Positions 38,481 to 45,606 of a stretch of 64,000 nt of DNA are shown here, one piece after another. The position numbers and the translations under genes were made by a program. Positions within the stretch are counted from its first letter, which is position 1; each line of letters begins with the position of its first letter. Source of the DNA: Neptunicoccus sediminis (GTDB taxonomy: Bacteria; Pseudomonadota; Alphaproteobacteria; Rhodobacterales; Rhodobacteraceae); assembly GCF_001719615.1 (NCBI RefSeq), contig NZ_MDVX01000008.1, forward strand, positions 62,001 to 126,000. The letters run 5' to 3'. The notes beneath the pieces were generated by a model. That model worked only from the letters and a program-made list of their open reading frames with translations. It made no database searches and was not told where the DNA came from.

Positions 38481-39005
38481 CTACTTCACTGTGATGCGGT
38501 CAAGTTGCCAGATGCTGCGGCTGTAGACGGTTTCAGACCGGTATTTCTCGTCAGAATCGTAAGGGTACACGATCCAGAGCGGCCCTTTCTCGCGGCGCGA
38601 CATCTTTTTTCCGTTCAACTCATAAGCGACAAGCGCCCCTTCAAAGGTTTCATCATCGATCGGGATGGACACCAGATAGTCGTTGGCCGCAATCGCGCTG
38701 ATCACACTGCCATCGCTGCCCAGCGCGTCCAGCAGGGTGCTAAGCAGTACGCCTTTGAAAACCTGCTCCCCTTCGGTCCAGATGGTTTTGGTTTTATATT
38801 CCGTCGCCTCTAGTGCCTCTATCATGCTTAGATCGAACGCGGCTGCGTCAGCGGCATTGGTGTTTTCGATCCCACCCTTTACCGTCAGAACCACGTCTCC
38901 GCCGGGGGCGGCCAGAGGCGCCTGTGCGACAGCGGTTGAAGCGAAAGAGAGCTGGGCGCACAACAGGGCGGCACATGCAGTCGTTAGAATGCTAGGTTTT
39001 TTCAT
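38481..39005 (-). CDS. Exported protein related to molybdopterin-binding oxidoreductase domains, kinase partner
   Basis: A 174-residue periplasmic protein. Residues 1-28 are a Sec signal peptide ending AVAQA. The rest (GGIENTN, DLSMIEALEATEYKT, FKGVLLSTLLDALG, LWIVYPYD) resembles the small stand-alone version of the sulfite-oxidase molybdopterin-binding fold. There is no obvious molybdenum-ligating cysteine in the mature part, so catalysis is doubtful. It is encoded directly upstream of the hybrid kinase and probably supplies ligand sensing to that kinase's periplasmic domain. GAGGA lies nine bases before the ATG. Confidence 0.75.
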   Translation of the reverse strand: MKKPSILTTACAALLCAQLSFASTAVAQAPLAAPGGDVVLTVKGGIENTNAADAAAFDLSMIEALEATEYKTKTIWTEGEQVFKGVLLSTLLDALGSDGSVISAIAANDYLVSIPIDDETFEGALVAYELNGKKMSRREKGPLWIVYPYDSDEKYRSETVYSRSIWQLDRITVK

Positions 39006-39096
39006 CGTATCAAATCCTCATCGCTTGTTGATATTGTCTCAGGCTTTGGTCTAACCCAAGGCATTTGATGTTACTTGTGCAATAGTGGATAGGACG

Positions 39097-39114
39097 ACTA
39101 TGCTAAAGTATAGT
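39097..39114. promoter_or_regulatory. Dyad ACTAT-N8-ATAGT with an 11-mer shared with 40051-40061
   Basis: On the minus strand this site contains CTATACTTTAG, which recurs exactly on the plus strand at 40051-40061 just ahead of the structured RNA segment. It lies 92 bases upstream of the exported-protein gene. It may be a common promoter or regulator site. The rest of the 298-base gap 39006-39303 shows only the CtrA-like site listed next. Confidence 0.4.
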
Positions 39115-39174
39115 TGTCTTGTAGCATTGGTATCGGACGGCTTTAAGATCGTTGATTTCGGAATTCTCGAAAGG

Positions 39175-39189
39175 TTAAAGGCACATTAC
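39175..39189. promoter_or_regulatory. CtrA-like site (TTAA-N7-TTAC)
   Basis: A seven-of-eight match to the CtrA box, 115 bases before the LuxR-type regulator start. It is the second such match within this signalling island. Confidence 0.35.
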
Positions 39190-39303
39190 GAAGCGTCTTT
39201 CCGACCCTACAGAAGCACAATATAGTAACCGGACAGAGGCAATAGAAAAGCCGGGACAGCGGGCCTATGATCCCAAAGACCGGCGCAAAACGGAATGATG
39301 CCA

Positions 39304-39915
39304 ATGAGAATTTTAATAGCAGACGACCATGATTTGGTCCGCGATACAATCGCAGCCTATATCCAGTCCGATCCGGAAAACACCGTCGCGCCCGCGTCCA
39401 ACCTGCAAGAGGCGCTTGATCACATCGACAAGGACGGGCCGTTCGATCTGGTGCTGCTGGATTTTGAAATGCCCGGTATGAACGGTCTCTCGGGCCTTGC
39501 CAAAGCACTGGAAGCCAATGAGCGAAAACCTGTCGGAATCATCTCGGGCACGGCGCCTGTTTCTGTCGCAGAAGCTGCGCTTGAGGCGGGGGCGGCGGGG
39601 TTTCTGCCCAAAACAATGGCTGCCAAATCCTTGTTGAACGCCGTGCGTTTCATGGCGGCAGGGGAAACCTTTGCGCCGGTCAGCTTCATGGCGCAGCGCA
39701 CGGAAGAGGCCCATGAATTTGACACGCTCCTGTCGACCCGTGAAAAAGAAGTGCTAAAGGGGCTGTCCGATGGCAAGGCCAATAAGGAAATCGCCCGCGA
39801 TCTGGATCTGCGCGAAGTCACGGTGAAACTGCACGTTAAAACCCTGAGCAAGAAACTGAACGCGCGCAACCGCACCCATGCCGCGATGATCGCAAAAGAA
39901 GCCGGGTATCTCTGA
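39304..39915 (+). CDS. LuxR/FixJ-type response regulator
   Basis: A 203-residue regulator of the NarL family. The receiver domain begins MRILIADDHD with phosphorylation site D53 (LVLLDFEMPGMNG). The C-terminal LuxR-type helix-turn-helix starts at LSTREKEVLKGLSDGKANKE, followed by VTVKLHVKTLSKKL. ATGs at 39295 and 39298 are also in or near frame but have no spacing to a ribosome site, so 39304 is preferred. It is divergent from the exported protein/hybrid-kinase operon, likely its phosphorelay partner. It is not an AHL receptor, because the N-terminus is a receiver domain. Confidence 0.9.
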   Translation: MRILIADDHDLVRDTIAAYIQSDPENTVAPASNLQEALDHIDKDGPFDLVLLDFEMPGMNGLSGLAKALEANERKPVGIISGTAPVSVAEAALEAGAAGFLPKTMAAKSLLNAVRFMAAGETFAPVSFMAQRTEEAHEFDTLLSTREKEVLKGLSDGKANKEIARDLDLREVTVKLHVKTLSKKLNARNRTHAAMIAKEAGYL

Positions 39916-39940
39916 ACACCCTTTAACACTCTGCTCTCTC

Positions 39941-39985
39941 AAAAGCCGTTAAGCGCAGCCTGCGCCTGACGGCTTTGCCATTTTC
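39941..39985 (+). terminator. Terminator after the LuxR-type regulator
   Basis: AAAGCCGT (39942-39949) pairs with ACGGCTTT (39969-39976), with an inner GCGCA/TGCGC stem, followed by GCCATTTTC. It is a moderately strong Rho-independent terminator, 30 bases past the stop. Confidence 0.6.
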
Positions 39986-40101
39986 AGGGGCGTTTCCGGC
40001 GGCATTTGCGGCGGCGTTTTCGCCAATTCGTATACCTTTGTAATCAAATCCTATACTTTAGAGAGCACCCGCTCGCCCCGGAGATTTAGTATAAAAGACC
40101 T

Positions 40102-40266
40102 ACGCCAGCCACGTGGGGGGCTGTTGTTCCGACTGTAAGGCTCCCCACAAAGCGGTTGGCGTACCGAACGGGTAAAGAAAAAGCGACGGTGTTCTGCACC
40201 AAAGCTCGCACAGTGGCACAGCGCGCTTCCCTCCGGCGCGGCTGACCGGAACACTGTTGCTTTTTC
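40102..40266 (+). ncRNA. Candidate structured non-coding RNA with anti-Shine-Dalgarno loop
   Basis: Two long stems are visible. Stem A pairs 40102-40110 with 40154-40162 and 40113-40122 with 40139-40148 (19 pairs in total, three of them G-U). Stem B pairs 40177-40195 with 40248-40266 (19 continuous pairs, three of them G-U). Stem B encloses a hairpin, CAGCGCGC (40219-40226) with GCGC-G-GCTG (40236-40244), whose loop TTCCCTCCG could pair with GGAGGGAA-type ribosome sites. C-rich sequence and then a terminator-like stem (40331-40370) follow. No convincing codon use on either strand. I do not recognise an RNA family, and the transcribed strand is uncertain because G-U pairs could favour either. 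Confidence 0.5.
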
Positions 40267-40330
40267 TGCCCCCCTCCCCTTTTCAGGACAATCAGCTTTG
40301 CAACCGGCTCTCGCTCTGCTGCAGGCAGAC

Positions 40331-40370
40331 AAAAAAAACGCGCCTCAAACGGATTGAGCGCGTGTTTTTG
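40331..40370 (-). terminator. Bidirectional terminator
   Basis: ACGCG-C-CTCAA with TTGAG-CGCGT forms a 10-bp stem with one bulge, flanked by an A8 run on the left and GTTTTTG on the right. It serves the Hpt gene on the minus strand and could end a plus-strand transcript from the structured segment. Confidence 0.7.
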
Positions 40371-40390
40371 ATCGGGCTGTGTGGGGGGCC

Positions 40391-40744
40391 TTAGAAGAAG
40401 CTGATTTTGGTCAATCTGTTCAACTCACTCTCGGTGCTGGCGGCAAGCTGGAACACTAGGCGGGATTTTTTCGGAATATCCTGAAGGCGGTTGTTGCGAA
40501 GCTCTTCCTCCAGTTCCCGCATCGCGTCGGTCAGGGCCGCGGCGCCAAATACCGCGCAAGGACCACAGGCGAGATGCACGCGATTGGCCCAGAAACCGGC
40601 ATTCGCCGTTGCACCCAGCGTGCTGAGTTGTTCGAGATCCTGTTTCAGACAGCGAAATCCTTTCCGGATGGACCGTCGCAAGCGGCGATTGCCCAACACG
40701 TCCATAGCTTCGTTCAAAACAGTTAGATCCACCAGTCCGTTCAT
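40391..40744 (-). CDS. Stand-alone Hpt-like phosphotransfer protein
   Basis: A 117-residue helical protein. The segment VHLACGPCAVFGAAALTDAM resembles the Hpt motif of the nearby hybrid kinase (HKLSGSCAMFGATLL), with H57 as the candidate phospho-accepting histidine. The usual Leu and Lys after the histidine are replaced by A and C, so the motif is degenerate and function needs care. GAGGA lies six bases before the ATG. It is the natural shuttle between the receivers and kinases in this island. The 364 bases beyond its neighbouring structured segment contain no other gene. Confidence 0.65.
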   Translation of the reverse strand: MNGLVDLTVLNEAMDVLGNRRLRRSIRKGFRCLKQDLEQLSTLGATANAGFWANRVHLACGPCAVFGAAALTDAMRELEEELRNNRLQDIPKKSRLVFQLAASTESELNRLTKISFF

Positions 40745-41217
40745 GCGTGTCCTCGCCGTGTTGGGGTACTCGTCCGACCGCTGTGCGCGGACGAGACTTT
40801 CGATGGACCACAGCTAGCGAGAACGGGGCATCCATTCAAAAGTGCAAAAGGGTAGGAAACCGGCGCGAAAGGATAAGTCGCGTGTTTCCCAAGTTACCGG
40901 ATGAAAAGCGCCAGATTCGCAACCTTAGCGAGAAATGAATGGGGCGATTCTGTGACGGGTTGCCGATTCGGAAACAATACGGCCTGCGATTGTTTCCTGA
41001 TACGTGACGTAATCGCCTTATTTTTACCTAAAGTTGAACATTCGTAGACTTTTGGGTAGGTCGCGCCTCAATACGGACACATTTTGCCTCAATTTTGTAT
41101 ACATCGCACTATGCGGTATTGGGCCTGTTTAGCCCTTTGTTGAGTAACCTTTCGCAAACGCCCCTGCTAGCTTTCTAAGGGATTTAGACACCTTACACGG
41201 CTACACGGGGAACCAAG
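40745..41217. other. 473-base intergenic region
   Basis: It contains two clear dyads (40970-40997 and 41001-41011, listed below) and otherwise no recognisable gene. GGGGAA lies six bases before the start of the 604-residue protein at 41218. Promoter elements were not identified with confidence. Confidence 0.4.
40970..41011. promoter_or_regulatory. Two adjacent dyads upstream of the 604-aa protein
   Basis: GGAAACAAT (40970-40978) and ATTGTTTCC (40989-40997) form perfect 9-bp arms with a 10-base spacer. Four bases further is TACGT-G-ACGTA (41001-41011). They lie about 210-250 bases from the 604-residue gene and 225-270 bases from the Hpt gene, suiting a regulator site for either. Confidence 0.45.
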
Positions 41218-43032
41218 ATGACGAATACAATGTATGATTACCAAATTGCAGGCGCACCAAATGCAGAATCTGTCCCGGAATTGGACCTTCTCGTTCAGGT
41301 TGAGCCCTACAAAAATGCAACAGATTTTGAAGTTACTGAAAAACACTTTGGTGACATATACACCACCTACACAACGCTTTCGAATTTTGAGAAATCCCAC
41401 GACGTAGCAGGCTATCAGGGCAACTTTATACGCTGGCCGGATGGTGCGCGGGCAGAGTCCGACGACTTTCGCCTCACGAACCCCGATCTGTTCTTCGTGG
41501 ACGGCTCTGACGAGGGCAAGGGCCTGACCGATATGCTGGCGCATGCCAACAGTCTGGGCCAGTCGTTTTCAATGATCCTCCCCACCCGCCGCTATGCAAA
41601 TGATCTGGAAACCGCAGAGGCGGATCTTAAAGGGTTTCTGATCAAACTCTTCGCCGGTGAATTTGGTGAACTGCCCGCAGATATGACTCTGGAAATCGGC
41701 AATGAAACCTTTGCAATGGGGTGGGAAGGCGCGACCTATTCTTCCCAAGGCAGCTACGGTCAGATCGCAAATACCATGCTTGCGACCATCAACGAAATCG
41801 CCTCAAGCAGCCGCTACAATCCCGACGGGTTGGAGATTTCCGTCGCAATTCAGTCCGGCACCAACAGCCCGCGCACCATCCTGCGCGAAATTGACCCGCA
41901 AAACCTTGACCGCATTGACCAGATCGTTTCGCACCATCTGGAAAGCACGGTAGAGAAATTCGGCTTTTCCGACATCGAAAATGCCTATGACATCTGGAGC
42001 GCAGCACTGGGGCGGGATGTGGAGCAAAACCTCTCCGCGTGGAATGTAGGCAAACCTGTTCACACCTATGATCCCAAAGACCCGTTCAACGTCTCCAACA
42101 TCGACACCGCGGAACTGACAGACAACAGCATCGGTGCCCGTCAAGCCGGCGAAACCATCGAGGCTTTCACCTCTTTCATCGCATTGGGCGCGGACGCCCT
42201 ATCACTTTGGGGAACGGTAAGACATGAGAACAGCTATTTCTGGCACACCGACCACGGCGCGCTGGAAACCACCAGCCACGGCGGGGAAGCGTTAAGCCTG
42301 CTGTCCGACAGTCTGGTTGGAAAAAAACTGCTGGGCGGTACATTTGAAGACGGATCCTGGTCCGAAAACCACAATGCAAAAACCCATCAGTCCTTCACCT
42401 TTGCGGATGAAACCGAACAGGTGGTGTTCCTGACCGCTGGCGACATCAAGAAATCCGGTCTGACCGTGTCTGTCTCGCTGCAAGAGGACACAACCGCAGA
42501 CTATGTTTGGGCCGATGTAATCCGCACCGAAATCCCCGAGAAGTTCCTGGAATTCAAAGGCACGGTTTACGAACGCCTGTTTGAAGTCCCCGTGGTGTCG
42601 CGGATCGAGCTGGCCGTGAGCGACGGTGAAATCAGCTACCATTTCGAGCAGGATTTCGAGGTAGCGCGGATCATTATCCCGACTGCAGGTGATCGGACCA
42701 CCAAACCCGAAACAACCACCCCCGAGAGCGAGACAGACACCGTTGAGGACATCCCCGTTGCACAGGCTACGCGCAGCACCTGTGATGACGCCGGCTTTTT
42801 CGGCAACGCCGCAATCGCCGCTTCTGTCGCAGCACTGGCCGATACATTCAGCTTTATCGAACCAGCCAAAGCAGAGCCTGCCCTCTCTGACGTGGCCCTG
42901 ACGCCGGCGCAACCGGAAGAGAACCCGTTCTCCGCCGCCGTCGGCAGCTTTGGCGCAGCGCAAGGCGGTATCGCAGCAGACATCCCCGCCATCGTAGCCT
43001 GCCCCCCCGCCGAGGACTTCGCCTTTTGCTAA
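41218..43032 (+). CDS. Glycoside-hydrolase-like (clan GH-A TIM-barrel) protein of unknown function
   Basis: A 604-residue protein. Residues ~25-330 look like a TIM barrel of clan GH-A: LEIGNETF around 160-168 gives the Asn-Glu pair that carries the acid/base in that clan. The expected strand-7 nucleophile is not obvious; LSAWNVGKP near 275 resembles (S/T)EWNV but with Ala for Glu, so the protein may be inactive or use another residue. A beta-rich domain (~350-490) follows, then a Pro/Thr/Glu-rich linker and an Ala-rich tail ending in Phe-Cys. No signal peptide is seen. It resembles the enzymatic part of roseobacter RTX-type secreted proteins but lacks glycine-aspartate repeats. Confidence 0.6.
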   Translation: MTNTMYDYQIAGAPNAESVPELDLLVQVEPYKNATDFEVTEKHFGDIYTTYTTLSNFEKSHDVAGYQGNFIRWPDGARAESDDFRLTNPDLFFVDGSDEGKGLTDMLAHANSLGQSFSMILPTRRYANDLETAEADLKGFLIKLFAGEFGELPADMTLEIGNETFAMGWEGATYSSQGSYGQIANTMLATINEIASSSRYNPDGLEISVAIQSGTNSPRTILREIDPQNLDRIDQIVSHHLESTVEKFGFSDIENAYDIWSAALGRDVEQNLSAWNVGKPVHTYDPKDPFNVSNIDTAELTDNSIGARQAGETIEAFTSFIALGADALSLWGTVRHENSYFWHTDHGALETTSHGGEALSLLSDSLVGKKLLGGTFEDGSWSENHNAKTHQSFTFADETEQVVFLTAGDIKKSGLTVSVSLQEDTTADYVWADVIRTEIPEKFLEFKGTVYERLFEVPVVSRIELAVSDGEISYHFEQDFEVARIIIPTAGDRTTKPETTTPESETDTVEDIPVAQATRSTCDDAGFFGNAAIAASVAALADTFSFIEPAKAEPALSDVALTPAQPEENPFSAAVGSFGAAQGGIAADIPAIVACPPAEDFAFC

Positions 43033-43054
43033 GCAAAGGGCGGGTCACACCGCG

Positions 43055-43426
43055 TTACAACGGGGCACGTCCCAACAGGCGCAACGTGATCGCACGCCCC
43101 GTTTTTAGCACCGGATACAGCAGTCTGGACAGGGTCGGAGACCGGAATACCGCCGCATTTAGGCGGTTGAACACCCCCGAAGGCGTGCTCATCAGTGCAA
43201 GGCGGTGAATACATTCATCCCCGAAATAGATCCGGTCCCCGTCGATAAGTGCCATACCGTCGTTCAGATCTACTCCGCTCGCCCGCACCCGCTCTACTGC
43301 CGGATCTTCCGAACGGGCATCGACCAAATCGACCTCACCGACGGTATCTTTTAACCGGATGAACCGCACATAGCGCGCACAAAACGGGCAGTCCCCGTCA
43401 TACACTATCTTCAGGTTCTGGTTCAT
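43055..43426 (-). CDS. DCC-family (DUF393) thiol-disulfide-like protein
   Basis: A 123-residue protein with the family motif YDGDCPFCARYVRF at residues ~9-22, and DxxCPxC as its core. It is predicted to act as a thiol oxidoreductase; the substrate is not known. The ATG at 43426 gives the usual DCC N-terminus; an upstream in-frame start at 43447 lacks support. It converges with the glycoside-hydrolase-like gene, 22 bases apart. Confidence 0.82.
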   Translation of the reverse strand: MNQNLKIVYDGDCPFCARYVRFIRLKDTVGEVDLVDARSEDPAVERVRASGVDLNDGMALIDGDRIYFGDECIHRLALMSTPSGVFNRLNAAVFRSPTLSRLLYPVLKTGRAITLRLLGRAPL

Positions 43427-43610
43427 CGCTTTGAAATTTCCAATCACGCTGGCGCTGGTCTGCTGGTTATCTAGCCTGAAATTCCGGTTTGTGTAAGGTC
43501 ATTGCGACAAAACGCAGACCACACAGCCCCACGCAACACAAAAAGCGCGTTGCAAAAGCCATGTACCAGCCAGCGGCGGCGGTTTGGTTTTTTGGGGAAA
43601 CTGGGGTGGG

Positions 43611-43700
43611 TGGCGGACAGACAGGGATTCGAACCCTGGAGACGGTTCCCCGCCTACACACTTTCCAGGCGTGCGCCTTCGACCACTCGGCCACCTGTCC
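43611..43700 (-). tRNA. tRNA-Ser(GGA)
   Basis: On the minus strand the cloverleaf is complete. The acceptor GGACAGG pairs with TCTGTCC (one G-U), the D-arm begins TGGCCGAGTGG, and the anticodon stem CACGC/GTGTG (one C-A style mismatch/wobble region) surrounds loop CTGGAAA with anticodon GGA. A long variable arm, as in all serine tRNAs, is followed by T-arm CAGGG-TTCGAAT-CCCTG. The discriminator is G and CCA is encoded at 43611-43613. Total length is 90 bases. Confidence 0.95.
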
Positions 43701-43881
43701 GTAAGGCGGGGTATTACCGATCTCGGCAGGGGCATGCAAGCCCTAAGGCGCGAAAAAATTCAGGAAATCCGGATTGTTCTGCAACTTGGGAAATTTGCCC
43801 TGTTTCAGACCGTATCAGAGGCGCTGATGCCAGCGCCCCTTTCCCGTGTCAGCGGCCCCGCCCCGTCAGCGCCCCCGCCCG

Positions 43882-45543
43882 TCAGCGTTGGCTGTTCTGC
43901 CAGTCGGGGTGTATCCACGGCTGTTGGTTGGAAGCCGGCAGCGGCGTGCGGCCGAGGATGTGATCGCTTGCCTTTTCACCGACCATGATAGAGGGCGCAT
44001 TCAGATTGCCGTTCGGGATGCTCGGGAAGATGGAACTGTCAGCCACGCGCAAGCCCTCTACCCCGATCACACGGCATTCGGGGTCAACAACTGCCATCGG
44101 ATCGTCTGCCGCACCCATTTTGCAGGTGCCACAGGGATGATAGGCGCTTTCTACGTGTTCCCTGATAAACCCGTTCAGTTCGTCATCCGATTGCACTGCT
44201 GCACCGGGTTGGATTTCGCCGCCGTTAAAGGGCTTGAAGGCGTCCTGCGCGAAAATCTCGCGGGTCAGGCGGATGCAGGTGCGAAAATCTTCCCAGTCCT
44301 GATCCTTGCTCATGTAATTGAACAGGATTTTCGGCGGTTTCGCGGGATCAGCACTGCCAAGCGTCACCGCCCCGCGCGAGGTAGAGCGCATCGGCCCCAC
44401 ATGGGCCTGAAAGCCGTGGCCTTCCGCAGCGGCTTTGCCGTCATAGCGCACAGCCATCGGCAGGAAGTGATACTGGATGTCGGGATATTCGATCCCCGCC
44501 CGTGAACGGATAAAGGCCGCGGATTCAAACTGGTTGGACGCCCCCGGCCCCTTGCCGGTCAGCAACCATTTCGCCCCGACATAGCCCTTGCCGATCAGGT
44601 TCCAGTATTTGAACAGGGTGACAGGTTGCAGACTTTTGACCTGAATATATAGTTCCAGATGGTCCATCAGGTTCTGCCCCACACCGGCGCGGTCGGCCAC
44701 AACGTCAATTCCGTGTTCCCGCAGATGGGCCGCCGGCCCGATCCCCGAGCGCAGCAATAGCGCGGGCGAATTAAAGGCCGAAGCCGCAATGATAACTTCG
44801 CGGTTGGCCCGCAGGGTGACAACCTTGCCGCCTTGGGTGATTTCCACCCCGACCGCGCGACCCTGTTCTATCACCACGCGGTTGGCGTGCCCGTTGACCA
44901 GTTCAACGTTAGGACGCTTCAAGGCCGGTTTCAGATAGGCATTGGCCGCAGACCAGCGTTGCCCCTTGTGGACGGTCTGGTCCATCGGGCCAAAGCCTTC
45001 TTGCTGGATGCCGTTGTAATCCTCTGTCACCGGATAACCGGCCTGCCGCCCCGCCTCGACAAAGGCGCGGTTCAAAGGGTTTTCGCGACTGCCCCGCTGG
45101 ACGTGTAACGGGCCGTTTGTGCCGCGCACTTCGGGATCGCCGCCGTGGCCAGAAGGATCCCAGTTTTCCTGACGCTTGAAATAGGGCATGACATCCGCGC
45201 CCGACCAGCCCTGCGCGCCCTGTTCCGCCCATGTGTCATAGTCCCGTGCGTGCCCCCGCACATAAACCATACCGTTGATAGAGGACGAGCCCCCGATCAC
45301 CTTCCCCCGAGGGGCCGCCAGCCTGCGCCCGCCAAGATGGGGTTCGGGTTCGGACTGATAGCCCCAGTCGTAGCGGGACATATTCATCGGATAGCTGAGC
45401 GCTCCGGGCATCTGGATAAACGGCCCCCAGTCGGTGCCGCCGTATTCCACCACCAGAACCTTGTGTTTTCCATCTTCGGACAGGCGATAGGCCATTGCGC
45501 AACCGGCAGAACCGGCCCCGATGATGATATAATCTGCGTTCAT
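43882..45543 (-). CDS. betA: Choline dehydrogenase (GMC oxidoreductase)
   Basis: A 553-residue FAD enzyme that oxidises choline to betaine aldehyde. The FAD motif is [20 protein letters not shown] at the N-terminus. The GMC signatures are [19 protein letters not shown] (PS00623-like) and [16 protein letters not shown] (PS00624-like). The C-terminal catalytic region has [10 protein letters not shown] and [14 protein letters not shown]. The ATG at 45543 gives [11 protein letters not shown]; a longer frame from 45573 would add ten residues without support. It is the third gene of betI-betC-betA; betB is not in this window. Confidence 0.94.
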   Translation of the reverse strand: MNADYIIIGAGSAGCAMAYRLSEDGKHKVLVVEYGGTDWGPFIQMPGALSYPMNMSRYDWGYQSEPEPHLGGRRLAAPRGKVIGGSSSINGMVYVRGHARDYDTWAEQGAQGWSGADVMPYFKRQENWDPSGHGGDPEVRGTNGPLHVQRGSRENPLNRAFVEAGRQAGYPVTEDYNGIQQEGFGPMDQTVHKGQRWSAANAYLKPALKRPNVELVNGHANRVVIEQGRAVGVEITQGGKVVTLRANREVIIAASAFNSPALLLRSGIGPAAHLREHGIDVVADRAGVGQNLMDHLELYIQVKSLQPVTLFKYWNLIGKGYVGAKWLLTGKGPGASNQFESAAFIRSRAGIEYPDIQYHFLPMAVRYDGKAAAEGHGFQAHVGPMRSTSRGAVTLGSADPAKPPKILFNYMSKDQDWEDFRTCIRLTREIFAQDAFKPFNGGEIQPGAAVQSDDELNGFIREHVESAYHPCGTCKMGAADDPMAVVDPECRVIGVEGLRVADSSIFPSIPNGNLNAPSIMVGEKASDHILGRTPLPASNQQPWIHPDWQNSQR

Positions 45544-45606
45544 AGCTTTCGCCTTTTGCTTGGACAGTGCCACGGGCGGTTGCGGACCTGCCCTGCGGTA
45601 CTGGTG

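Noticed and set aside
40177-40266. Signal recognition particle RNA on the minus strand
   Set aside because: GGTCAG and GGAGGGAAGC look similar to SRP RNA, but the tip is GCGC-CGGAGGGAA-GCGC and lacks the GGAA-tetraloop stem and internal loops.
40051-40332. 93-codon minus-strand frame over the structured segment
   Set aside because: It spans long inverted repeats, has no ribosome site or family resemblance, and its codons are forced by the stems.
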